DNA of 64,000 nt from Viscum album (Eukaryota; Streptophyta; Magnoliopsida; Santalales; Viscaceae), in NCBI GenBank assembly GCA_963277665.1, contig OY728123.1, positions 627,624,915 to 627,688,914 on the forward strand, written 5' to 3'. Under the pieces are notes generated by a model that did not search any database, had not been told where the DNA came from, and saw only the letters and a list, made by a program, of their open reading frames with translations. Of this stretch, positions 38,452 to 50,790 are shown one piece after another. Every line of letters starts with the position of its first letter. Position 1 is the stretch's first letter. The translations under genes were made by a program, and so were the position numbers.

Positions 38452-41400
38452 ATTAATCCTTATAATAGATAAGTAATCATGTTCCTTTTATTAGAGAGTC
38501 ATCCAGCTTGTTTTTGTTTTTAGGGTAGTAATGCAAAGAGAAATCATTTTCCTTGATCACCTATAACTCTCTCCTTTGGAATATATTCAAATCCTTCTAT
38601 GTGAATATATATATAGGAATCTCTCGTGATCAATATAAATTTCACACATTTCACAATAGAGATAATGCCTCTATTTAATCAATAGAAATTTTAACATAAT
38701 AATCTAAAAATCCCACGATAGGTAAATTTTCTAAGGAACCATTAGTTGAAACAATGAAGTAGCTAACACCAATTCATATTTTAGGGGGTTCACAATAATA
38801 TCCCTTCATTGTTGAGTAAAAATATATTACATAACCATCTCTTTCATAAGGTATTATGTATATAAACTATGTTACAAAGCATCTATTAAGATATCAAAAA
38901 ATAAAATAATATTTTTCTATCAGGAGGAAGAAGACCCCTTCCTCAATTACTTTTGATTTATATTTAAATGTCCTGAAACATTTATCACTATGATTCAATT
39001 ATATCAAACTAATTAAAGAAAAATATAGATCATAGTTATAGTGGATGTTATGGTATATTATTTTATGACAAAATATTATAAATATCAATATATATACACT
39101 TCTTATTACAACATGATACAAGTATAATTATTTTTTTGGATTCAAATAATACCATCAAAATTTTGTATAATATTTATCATTTATTATGGTCTATATTTTA
39201 ATTTTCAAATTATCATCAGGATTATCTTTTAAATTGGAAAATATGTCAATATTTTATATGATGATACAAAAAATTTATTTATGTAATGTTTTTAGATTAT
39301 ATTCATTAGATCTATAATGAGAAAATGCTATTTTTTACATATAAAAAGAACAACTAAAATATTATAGTTCATATATCTTATTCAGATTGTTTTCAAAGGT
39401 ATACTTAATATTTTACACATAATTGATGATATTCCTGGTAGAGGTATGTCATTGACGTGACCCACCGTTAATCAAACATGTCATAAATATGAGGTACCAG
39501 ATATTTGATCTTGATCATGATTGTGTTAATATCATGATATTTAATATAGAGGAAAATTTATCTATATTTTTTCATAAAAATGAGAACATATGTTCCCCAT
39601 GTCGATGAAATTAGGATAATAAAGTGATTATATAGATTCTCTTAGAATCATATACAATATTACTCCAGGTCAATAAGAACCATTCAACTAGGATGATTTG
39701 ATATTAACATAGCAATAAGTATGATTTTTAATAATAATTAACCTTGTTATCATGGTAAGACATGAAAAGTAATTTTTAAATAAATAAATAAATATATATT
39801 CCCATTTAATAAAAATATCATCAATATTTTGTAAAAAAAAAAAATCATATATATATATATATATGATTATTATGTAAAAGACCTATATTAGAGATATAAC
39901 TAGAATATAAAATTAATAGTAATTTATACATAGATAGGTAATATGGGGTCTATTTGGGATATATAATATCATTTTACTATCTAGGATATTAATTAGTGAT
40001 CTATGTATAGAGATTAAATACATTGCCAAAATCACATCAAATTAAATAAATTGGCAAAAAAAATTCTAGTAATGAAATATCCCATAATCATATGTTAAAT
40101 AGGGGTTATAAAAATGTTATAAAATCATCATATCACTAGATATTTTCATAGCTAATTCAATAGGTTGTCATTGGGTATATAAATTAACTATCTTAATGAA
40201 TTATCATGAAATTAAAAAAATATGTGATAAAATCAAATATGGTGTTTTCAATATAGAGCATAATTTTTAATACCCCAATTTATTAATTCTATCTATATCA
40301 TTTTACTATTTTATGAATGGTTTGTGGATGTATTAAACAATAATATTAAAAAGTAAAAAATTATAAGACAATTAAAATTTCCCTATAATATCTTTATCTA
40401 TGACCCCATTATTTTAAAAAATGATACTGTAGTTTAATCACGTACTACATTCCGTTCAAAATAGGTTTTTTTGTTATGATTCCTAACTCATTGAAATGTA
40501 ATATAAAAAACTATTCAATATATTCTTTTATAGTAACTGAGGTGACACAACCTCAAAAAACATGGATATTATATGTTCTTCCATGAATTTTCGTTAAATA
40601 TCAAAATAAATGAAAAAACTAAACCAAAATTTATTGTGTAATTTGAATTTATAATCATATCAAAAATGTTATGTAAATAATATTCAAAATCATGAAAAAT
40701 AACTCTTCATAAATGATAATTTATTGGAAAATCATACATAATACCCTTCTTTATTAACTGGGGAATAAAATTATAAGAATATGTGACCTCTATAACACAA
40801 TCAATGGTGAATAGAAGAGATATTGATTGAAAATAGTTTGAGGAAATTGGATGAACATGTGGTTATAAGAACATAGTAAAAGTATATTAATAAAACTAGG
40901 AAAAAATACCCAATAACATATAGACCATAAATCCTGAATATGACATATGTCATTAGATATAAAATTTCAAATGAGACATAGGATTATGAAGTTATAAGAA
41001 AACTATCATTAATAAAATAACGATAAATTGGAATATATAATAACATAAAAATGTTGATTAATAATGTTACACAAACATAATAATTTTAAATTCTATCTTA
41101 TATCGATGCACACAGCCATGTCCATCATCACATAGTGGATTGATTCCCATAACATAGATAGTTTGGTTCACCCCCCATTCTTTTAAAATTAGTAAATCAA
41201 TTTTAATTTCTATTCCATTACATATAATCCCATGACATATAAATATTTACATATTTATTTAGATTTAAATATATTTTTGATCCTCTGATCAAATAATGAA
41301 AAAAAGTTCATGTGTGTCACATATATATAAACAAATCAAAGTTATATGACAGATAATTGATCCAATAAGAGAGAAATAGGTCTTGTAAAAATTTCAATAA

Positions 41401-44165
41401 TATATTACAATAATAAATCTAGATAATTAATGTAGATAGTATCAATATATACCATCTTTGTGTTAATAATATGAAACATTATTAGATTTTTAAATAGAAG
41501 AAAAACACTTTATAAATGTGTGATAAAATTAATAGAAAATTAGATGAAATATATATAAATTTTTTAATATCATGTATTTAAAAAATTAAATATAGTTTAT
41601 AATTAATTTTTTAGAAAAAATGATAATTGATTTAAAATCACTTTAATGAACCCTGAAAGCATTGAATGAAATATTCTAAAATGAAATTAATAACATCGAG
41701 GGTTGAAACAGATGATGTTGAAAATATTAAAAAAAATCCACTTATTTTTTATAGATAATATCAAAATATAAAATAATTAACAATAGAAAATCATATAAGT
41801 AGGAAATAGGAAGTATATAAAATAATATGGAATTTATGAACATTGGTTATAATGATTCCTAACGGAAATAAGAGATATGATCATATCCACATATGATCAT
41901 CAATTTGGTTTTATTGAGAACCAATGGGATATGTAATGTTGTTGAGGCATTTAAACACTTGAAATAAAAATAGAATAATAATTGAAAATGGGGTTATATT
42001 GAGAAAAAATTTAAAATTTACCATATCGATATTTTGTCAGAAAAGTAAATATTTCAAATTTATTTTGGATTAAAAATACATTATGTTTACTTACAATATT
42101 AATGAAAGCTCATTATCCTTATAAAAAATAATGACGCCCATATTAATTTATCATTTTGGATTCTTATTAATAAATATATACATTTATTTTATTAAATTAT
42201 TATAATTAATTTCATAGAAATTTGAAAGTTTTTGTTTAGTTTCTTCATCATGTATTTTTAATTTTTATTATTTCATACATGTTTTGCAATGGTGATGAAA
42301 TTAATTTTTCATTGATGGTATGTTAAAATAAATGAATTACTCATGATAGTTTTATCAGGGTGTAATAATTATTTATTTTGTCCCATTCTAATGTTATGGA
42401 AATTTCATGTATGGATTGTGAAAATATAATTTAGGACAAGCATGTTTCAGATAATTTATATATAATTACATATTAATTTATTATGACCATTAAGTGTTGT
42501 GTCACTATTAAAAACTAAATTCATTACATAAGTTCTTATATATTATCATATATTCCCTTATTAATGTCTTTATACTCATCTATAATGAATATGATGTTTT
42601 TGGTTTATAATATTTTAGGATGGGGGTTGAAACAACCCTAATAAGAACATGATATTTTAATGAATACGTTTATGTATAGATTTACATAGTAGTAATATAA
42701 TTTCATATAACTATTAAGATTTTAAAATAACATCAATATAATTTATATATTGATCTATATAATTCTTATATGAGAACATAATTTAAAAATATATTGAATA
42801 ATTAGATGTATTGATGAATTTTCTTCTTAAAATTGGTTTCATTAAAATAATGGATTTTGGCCTATTTTATAGAATAAGAGGTAAGAAAATAATGATTATT
42901 AATTTTAGAGTGATAATATGGATATGGAATTAATGGAGAAATGATTAAAAAGTGCAGTGTTGGAGGGTTAGAGTTTTGGTCCTTTTATGGGTGTGTTTGG
43001 AGTGGAATGTCAGTAAATTCCCTTCCCTATAATTGTATAATAAACATTCTGCAGTGATATTTTTTTCGAAATTGATAAATTACATTTCGTAGTTATGTAT
43101 CCTATAATACTAAAAATTATTATATATTTAAATAAATATTTTCACCATTTTCCATTTATTTATTATATTTTACACCATCTCATCATTATCACAATGACCC
43201 AATTTTTTCACTTGTAAATTTTTTTTACATGGTAAATATATTAAAAATCATTCTTAATTTCAAAATAACATTTTCAAATTTTTACTTCATTTAATAAAAT
43301 GAAAAATATAATGATTAAATGAAATTCAATTAATAAAGTAAAAACAATTTACAGAAAAATGACCTTGTTTAAACATTTAGACTTCTTTGTATTATTTCTT
43401 CTTATTTACTAATTAAATGTGGGTTAGTGTGTTTTTTATAAAAACAAACATAAAATTTTATTATAAATATAATTTGAATACGGTAAATATAATTTATTAA
43501 GATTAAAAATTTAATACTTATAGAAAATTCTGTGAAAATGTCCCATTTTAACATTAAGTGATACTAATCACTTCTAATTAATAAAATTATTTTTTATAAA
43601 TCATTCTCATTTATCAATCCATTAGTATTATAAAAATTCTTCATGTTTTTAATCTTATCAAATCATTCATTGGTAAAAAAATAACAATGATAAAAAAATG
43701 TAAATGTAATGAAAGAAAATTAAAATTAATATAATATAGCATTATAATTAATTATTATGGTTTTATTTCATTCTAGAATTATATCTTATAGAAGAATTAT
43801 TTTTAAAAATTATTACCAAAAAATACATTATTTTAATGGATTTATATTATAAAAGAATGTTAGAGGACGTTATATCCATAGACAATATATCAAACATCCA
43901 TATTATCAAATATCGTATTACTAATAGCCACATATATATTTATTTTTTCACATTCCAATATATATTCTAAAAAATATATATAATCCATGATTATATTTTC
44001 TATTTTTCTATTAACAATTTAAATCATATTTCATATATATTAAATTCATAATTTTACTATAATTCATGGTATGATATTTGTAGTGTCCCATCAATTCAAT
44101 GAAGGGAAAGAAAACACTCCCTCATGACCAACAAGGAAAATTGGATTTCAAATTTGAGAATATTT
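38452..44165. other. AT-rich DNA right of the chromovirus, no gene recognised
   Basis: This is highly AT-rich DNA without a coding pattern, LTR pair or RNA gene that I can support. It should be continuous with the sequence left of 27801 once the element is removed. A perfect palindrome lies at 39843-39868. Near 44075 the word TGTAGTGTCCC resembles plant LTR starts, but no partner was found. Confidence 0.4.
39843..39868. repeat. Perfect 26-base AT palindrome
   Basis: AATC, then nine AT units, then GATT. The whole is self-complementary and could extrude as a cruciform or simply be a microsatellite. Confidence 0.85.
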
Positions 44166-44873
44166 TTAATGAAATAAATTTTTTAAAGGAGTCTTATTTG
44201 GTCGTGTAATATCACCAGGAAAGGTTAGTAGAAAGTAAAAATCTCGAACCGCGGGTATTCGAATGGCCAATGACATGCTGGCCCATGAGGCGTTGGCCAG
44301 CGAATGAAGAAATTCGTGGGGAATTTCCACCCATGAACCAACGCTACTTCGAACCATTTTTCATTGGAACGAATTTGAAAGACATAAAACCCATGTACCA
44401 TCCCCAAAAACGATGTGATTCGCAGATGAGGAGAAGCCAACATCATACCATATCTCCGAAAACCCAGGTTGACTGGGTATTTTGCAGATCAAGATATTGC
44501 TTCATGGCTTCTGGAGAAAGTGTCATGAGTACCACATATATAGATTCCTTGGAACTCAATAAAAGAACTACCAGGGGGAATAGGAGTGGAGGGAGGAAGG
44601 AATGGGAGAGAGCAATGCGACAGGTGAAAAGGGTACGAATAATATAGGGGGTGAGCGATACATTTCTCCCACACTCAAAGCCATTTACGAGGCTTTATCC
44701 TGCATCAACAATAGTTCATGGATTCCATCCTATGAATGATAAGAAAATCATGGACCCCATCACATGAACCATATGCATATAGCAATTCATGAAGGTCCTC
44801 CCCACGAACAGTATTCTTAATACCCTCCACAGCCAATCAGGGAACCAATAAAAAATATAAAAAAAGATTTTTT

Positions 44874-44985
44874 GATGCCCATATGTGGAAGACGGTTTGA
44901 GGATTCCCGTATGTGGAAGACACTTCATGGATGCCCAAATGTATAAGACCATTCGAAGATTCCCCTATGTTGAAGACCATATACA
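44874..44985. repeat. 28-bp tandem repeat, four units
   Basis: Units start at 44874, 44902, 44930 and 44958, each GAT(G/T)CCC followed by (A/G/C)(T/A)ATGT and AAGAC. Units 1 and 3 start GATGCCC and units 2 and 4 start GATTCCC, so a 56-bp higher-order period is visible. The 28-base length is not a multiple of three, which argues against coding. Confidence 0.9.
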
Positions 44986-45380
44986 TCATTCTCCACTACA
45001 TAAGATCATATGTAGCCAACTTCTCCGCGTACCATCGTACGCGGCCATCTCCTCCACGTACCTTGCTAAGTGGTCAGCTCTTATGCGGTCAGGTCTATGG
45101 GGAAAATAGATTGCTACTATCACTGACACCCATGAAAAATAGAGAGTTTCATCATGAACTCTTTGGGCCAGGTTGAAGTCATCTTCCATTCCGACCTTAT
45201 GCTTCCCAAACATACATCATTTAAATTACATGATAACATACATTCCCCATGCACCTTCTGAAAATCCTTATCACCTACCTCCTATGATTGGTTGACCCAA
45301 AACTCGCTATAGAGTCACATCCTGAGTGTTTCATAAATCCTTGAATCCATACTTTCCATCCATCAAACACTACGTCTCTA

Positions 45381-46660
45381 GTGATTCTAGGTCTTCACGA
45401 ACCTCCATGTAAATTAGATGTGGAAGGCTAGTTTCTAGCAGACCAATTTGTTAGACTATACACGTCATGCACCGGTGGCTCTGTATATGAAGCCTGCAAT
45501 ACAACTATCAAATCAACGGAAACTTCGTCCCCATGTGAGTAATTTCATACATCTATATTCCTTCATGGAATCAATTCCCCATATAATTTCTCTTGATCAG
45601 AGAATCCTTAATGTCATAGTTTACACATTCCTTCAATATCGTATTCGAAGCATGTCAGAATATCCTAGCATGATTATCCTTTAGTTAATAATGAATCCTT
45701 ACCTCTACAGTCTAAACTCTATAACCTTAAACTATGATTTATTTTCCTAACCACATGACATTAAACTGTACAGTATTCATACAAGCTATATGTCTTTAAA
45801 TTATATTATAATGGGTGATTTCAGATCATTATAAACATCCTCGGCCATCAGAAATGGATGTTCAGTGTCATGGGGAAACCTCTACATGACTTTTCACATC
45901 ATTCCCTAGTGGCTTTACATATGTTTCCCTAAAAATGACCTTTCAACATGAGACAAATATTTCCCCCAGAGAGGCCCCTCTTACCTTTGTAGGCCTCAAT
46001 GTCTTCCATGCCTCATACCATTTCTCCATATCATAGATCCTCCATAATCTTGGATTACACCTTCCATCCCTCTAATTTTCAAGATGATTTAGAACATCAA
46101 ATCATGATTTTCATCTAGTTAATCATGTTTTCTATTGCATGTGGTCCTCATTGTATGAATTTAAATAGAAATATCCCAATGTGTCATGTCTATATGACTT
46201 TAAACTATATGGAACTAGTACAAAACACCAGAAATTAAACTGTAAGGTTTTTTTCCAATCTATATGACTTTAAACTGTAGTATAATGGGTGATTTTAGAT
46301 CTTCATAAACCTCCCTGGCCATCAGAAATGGATTGTCAATGACCTACAGACACCTTTTTTGACAATGCACATCATTCCTTAGTGGCTTTTCATATGATTC
46401 CTACAAGATGGTCATCAACCAAATGAAAATTCATCCTCAGGAGAGTCGTTTCCTACCTCTGTACGCCTTAATGGATTTTATGACTCATATAATTTCCCCT
46501 GATCAGAAATCCAACAAAATTAGGGATTACATGTTCCTTCCCTCATATTTTCATGGAATGTCAGAACATCCCAAAATGATTATCCACCAATTACTCATTA
46601 TCCAATCTATATGACATTAAACTGTAGTATACCTAATAGAACATGCTATGGGGCCCTCCA
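45381..46660. repeat. Tandem units of about 430-470 bp, three copies plus part
   Basis: The anchor GTGATT...TCTTCA(C/T) followed by a GAACCTCC- or AAACATCC-like word lies at 45381, 45815 and 46289 (434 and 474 bases apart). Each unit contains, in order, CCATCAGAAATGGA-like, TAGTGGCTTT, GATCAGA and a GTCAGAA(C/T)ATCC-like block, and ends near TGATTATCC. The leader CTATATGAC(T/A)TTAAACTGTAGTATA occurs before unit 3 and again at 46607, where a fourth unit stops short. Units are diverged, roughly two thirds identical by eye. Confidence 0.75.
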
Positions 46661-46888
46661 ACTGAAGTAAGTCCCCAATATTCTATGGCAGGGTCACATG
46701 ACCTTTAATACCATTCTAACTGGAATGGTTCATCGCTCTATGCCCTTGCCTATGGTCGTCCTAGTCTCTTCCGTCACGGGCTCTCCCACCCCCACCAACA
46801 GAGGGAGGCATGTGCATTGTTGAATATTTCAAATCCTCTTTATTCCCACACTGAGAATGAATCCTGTGGGCTTAGAGGTCTATGAGGA

Positions 46889-47213
46889 TTAAAACATCAC
46901 CACATCATCTGAACTATGAGAAGATTGATTCTTAATCAAAACAGGATACATAGGATGCCTTCCAGAAGGCCCGATCTCAAATCTATGCCCATTTATAAAG
47001 TTTCCACACAACCATTCCCACCCCCTTAAATGGGTAGCTTCCATGTGTTCCCAATCAACAGCTTCCTTGTGTAATCCCCTCCCAATCAGACTACGTGGGT
47101 TCTCATTATTATCCCGAGGATACATAAAAATCCCTCCTTGTCTGACCGATCTCAAGAAAATGTCACCTTCCGTCTCCCCTAGATGACGATAAACTCTAGA
47201 GTTGCTTATAATA
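46889..47213 (-). CDS. Unrecognised open frame, probably fortuitous
   Basis: The minus strand is open for about 109 codons with no internal stop. A Leu codon that could act as an alternative start is at 47153-47155. The translation contains HLGETEGDIFLRSVRQGG and, near the end, GPSGRHPMYPVL. Its composition is ordinary rather than low-complexity, unlike most open frames in this window. I recognise no domain, signal peptide or membrane segment. No neighbouring gene is on the same strand, and no promoter is evident. A frame this long can arise by chance in 8 kb of moderate-GC DNA, so I give it low weight. Confidence 0.15.
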
Positions 47214-47781
47214 TAGCTAAGTTAGCATCACTTTTGTAGCATCAAATGTATGCATTCTTACAAAGATTTTGCAACCCAAGGGTAGGACGTGGACACACTC
47301 TTTAGGAGTGATCCAAGGATTCACGAACATATGGACATGACATAAATCAATAAGAGTGTCCCAGAATAGGCAACAATACTCCCCTGGACGGGTACGATGA
47401 GCCTAACCTCCCATCCTCTCGACAAATGGAGTGCTAAATTATTATTGGCCAAATAGTTATACGATGAACACCTTTATTTTCAATGAAGGTCCATGGATCA
47501 TGGATACTATGGACATTGGGAATTCTTTTCTACATGAATAAACCTGTTGGATACAATCCAAGGAAGATATATCCGAGAAGGACCCATTGCGCGAGTGCTT
47601 GACCCCCACGCAATAAATCACTAGGACCAATAGTTCCCCATAGGGTTAGTTCAACATTAATTAAAGGATAATGACATTGAACCAGTTGAAAAAAAGGAGT
47701 GGTAAATTCATTAAGGGCCCTTCTCTATGCAAAACGGTATGGGTTAATATCCTCATCATGCCATCTCCGCACTCCCCGTAA

Positions 47782-48147
47782 ACAAGTCACCGTAGAGGCG
47801 GAACAAAAATGGTGAACCCGACGTGAATCCTTAACCCATGTGGCTATTCTACCCCTATTATAAAAGTCAAAGGATGCAACATGTCAGACCATTTTTTCTA
47901 CCCTAGTATGTGGAACAAGTGCCACTGTGGAGGCGAGAAAAAATTGGTGAACCGAACGTGAATCCTTATCAAAGGTGGCAGTTCTACCCATGATGATAAA
48001 TGTGAAAAGGAAACTTCATGTCAGACTATATTTTCTGCCCTAGTATGCACAAAATTCACCACCTTTACGGTGGAAGAAAAATGGTGATTCCAACATGAAT
48101 CTTTAACATAGGCTGGTGGTTTCGCCTCACTCAGGCCCCTTCAACAT
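47782..48147. repeat. 133-bp tandem repeat, 2.7 units
   Basis: Units begin at 47782, 47915 and 48049. Each has the order GGTGAA(C)CC(G)ACGTGAATC, then a GTGGC-like word, then CTACCC, then ATGTCAGAC, then CCTAGTATG. The last unit stops at about 48147 before an unrelated CT-rich stretch. The minus-strand reading TTCACGT(C/T)GGGTTCACCA resembles LTR-flanking motifs of some plant elements, but I cannot confirm that. Confidence 0.85.
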
Positions 48148-50031
48148 GTACAAAAAAGAAAAGGAGAAGGGTGAAAGCTGAATCGCCAAATATTCATGTG
48201 TTTAAATGAATTATACTTTGAAAATGATTAGTGGCCCGTATGTCATACATGTTTTTTGGTTCCCACATAGAGAACTTCGATCCAAATTAAAACCCCACCA
48301 TCTATGTAGATGCACACATTAGTGATCTCATGTGCGACAGGGGCATCAACGAAGAGCAGGACCCCTTCTTCTACCCAGTGCCTTCAATGCTGGGTGTCCA
48401 ATACACTGATCAAAGAGTACCACCGAAATGGTACTATCCCCATGATAGAGGCTACAATTCAAGCCCTTCAGTATGAGAATGTCCTCTAGCCACCTCTTCA
48501 ACCAATGCTGGTACCTCAGCATAAGGCAGCCTTGGTGGTCGTCTCAAACAATTTCGGGAGCCTACCACCGGAACATGATGAAAAATACCTCCCTTACCTT
48601 AGTTAGGCAGATGAAGTCAATGCTGATTACATTATCACAACTGCATAGGGTCCCTACAAATGGCTCCCCACCAAAGAGAACCGCTACTGACACCAGATGA
48701 CCAGACCTCTTCCCATCACAGAGGACCTTACAATGATGGAATAAGCCAATTTCATGGAGACCTGAGGCCCTCAGGCTGCCTGCCAAGGGAGGCGAATATA
48801 TAACTAGGGACACACTATCACCCCAGTTCTGGAGGAGAATTTCTGCGTACTAATGTTCCAATGTTCAATGGTTAGGCAAACAACTCTGCCATCACCACTC
48901 AAGACCACCACGGAAATAGGGTGGCACAATACGAGCACGTTCAGGTTTCTCCTAGTGTTCACCGGTCTCTCCATGAAAACAGAGAGACTAGCTGTAGAAA
49001 GATGCAAATATCTACCGAATCACAACAAGAATACCATGAAAATACGGTGGTAACAAGCTACATGTAGACCCAAATACCTGCTAATGCATGCCAGGCCTAT
49101 AATCAAAATACGGCGCAACTCATCTATATGTAGGAAAAAACACCTACTGAAGAATTATAAGCTTGCCACCCAAATAGCGGAGCAACCTAATACGAAAAAA
49201 GTCAAATTTAGACGGATGCATACAATCCCATGTGACAAATACATCGTCAAGCAATCTGATGAAAATCCCCTCTCGTGAATATAAATACCACCAATCAAAT
49301 ATGATTAAAACTAGAGAATATAACTAGAGAAAGACTTGTACCTATGTCCTGACACAAGTGAACTACCAGAATCTACAGACAAATCAAGGAGGACCGGAGC
49401 AGGTAAAAAATCCTCCTCCTACATATGAATGGGCCTTCATACCCATTCCATCCAAAGATGTATCTCAGCACATCCTATCCATGAAGTATTATCAGACGTC
49501 GATTTCAGTCCATATACTCCAAACATGCCTGGATATCATTGCATCAGCAAGAAAGACTAGAAATAGGGCCCACAATCCGATTTCCTCGAATGGAATGACT
49601 CACTCATCAAATGAGTTAGACTCTATAGAGTAGTTATTAATCCATTCTCTAGTTCAGGAGGGTTGAAGGAAATATACCGCGACATATGAAAAATCAGATT
49701 GGCAAAAAATACTACTTCTAACTGGGGGACACCGGTCAAATGTGGTAGCCACTCCAGGGCAGGCATATATCCCTTCCAAAATTCAAAATGCTCTTCAAAA
49801 TATCCTGACGACATCATGGGTCACAACAAGATGGGAACTCATATATGAAGTCCATTACCAATAGTAAATGGCCTCGGTTACCCATAAAAGTGCACCAAAA
49901 AATGAAAATCAACAAAGAAACCGGAAAATGAAGAGCATATACATAACCCTGCTCTATTGGAATCTAGGTTTCATGACACCCTCAAACATATATTAACAAA
50001 GGCTCAAGAACCTGTCATTCTGTTACCATAT

Positions 50032-50790
50032 TATGGAAGTGGTGGTAGTAGTTTCCAAGGTCCTCCCTGAAATTTCACTACCAGCAGCTCTGATGGTCCT
50101 CCATAGAGCACCCACTGGGGCTTACTCCATGGGTCAAGAATGATCAGTCACAAGATCCTATCTCCTGATGCATATTGTCATAGCCCTCCCCTTAACCTAA
50201 TGATCAGACACCAAGAAGTTCCTCTCATTGCTTTAATATTTCATGATGGTCCTCCCCCTGATATATATTGTAGGTATGCTTCTCCCTGTAGTTGGACATA
50301 ATGTCATGATGTTTGTCCTCGCCATGAAGACGGCCATTGTGAAGGCCCTACCCATAATGAAAATCAATTTGATGGTCCTCCCCATAGTGATTCCATGCGA
50401 CGAGAGTGTCATCCCCTCATTATAGTACATGTCGATGGTCCTCCATAGGATGTACATTGTAGAAATTCTCCATGTAGCCATATATCATGTCATGGTGGTA
50501 GTCCTCGCTATGATGATGGTCATTGTGAAGGCCCTCTCCACAATGACAGTCGCTATGATGGTCCTCCCCACATTGACATCAAGTAGAAAGAAGGTCATCC
50601 CCTTGCTACAACACACCCTGAAGGCCCTCCTAGGGGTACTTGCCATCACAAAAATTCCCCCGGTCGGGAATCAAGTTTCTATAGTAGTCCTCACCATCGC
50701 AGCACAACAAACGAAGGTCGTCCTTGCAACCAAAATACATGCTAGCAAGAAGGTCCTCACCTTGCGAGATAAAATATGTGAAATCACACT
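50032..50790 (+). pseudogene. Degenerate Gly-Pro/Cys-His repeat protein, family unknown
   Basis: In one plus-strand frame, motifs of the type (D/E/Q)G-x-P or (D/E)GPP start at 50056, 50092, 50245, 50341, 50371, 50434, 50527, 50557, 50590, 50620, 50713 and 50749. All share one phase. A longer unit of 63 then 62 codons is visible (50245, 50434, 50620), with a Cys/His segment CHDVCPRHEDGHC in the first unit matched by CHGGSPRYDDGHC in the second. The two unit lengths differ by exactly one codon, as expected of a once-coding repeat. About nine stops lie in the frame, most one transition from Gln, Arg or Trp codons. A shifted frame (50243-50842) has only one stop but gives a Met/Val/Leu-rich low-complexity string, and part of the minus strand is open too. 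The frame is therefore a judgement. The same frame can be followed back to about 49.6 kb and forward to 51.2 kb with more stops. Confidence 0.4.

Noticed and set aside
44075..44090. TGTAGTGTCCC as the left LTR start of the island element
   Set aside because: No second copy near 51-52 kb and no target duplication could be found.
44874..44985. 28-bp repeats as a possible CRISPR array
   Set aside because: The repeats are directly adjacent without spacers, the units vary, and the context is a plant-like genome.
48235..49330. Extended plus-strand coding frame upstream of the Gly-Pro repeat
   Set aside because: The translation looks protein-like in places, but stop density (about one in seventeen codons) is no better than chance, and the A/C-rich strand makes all forward frames look open.
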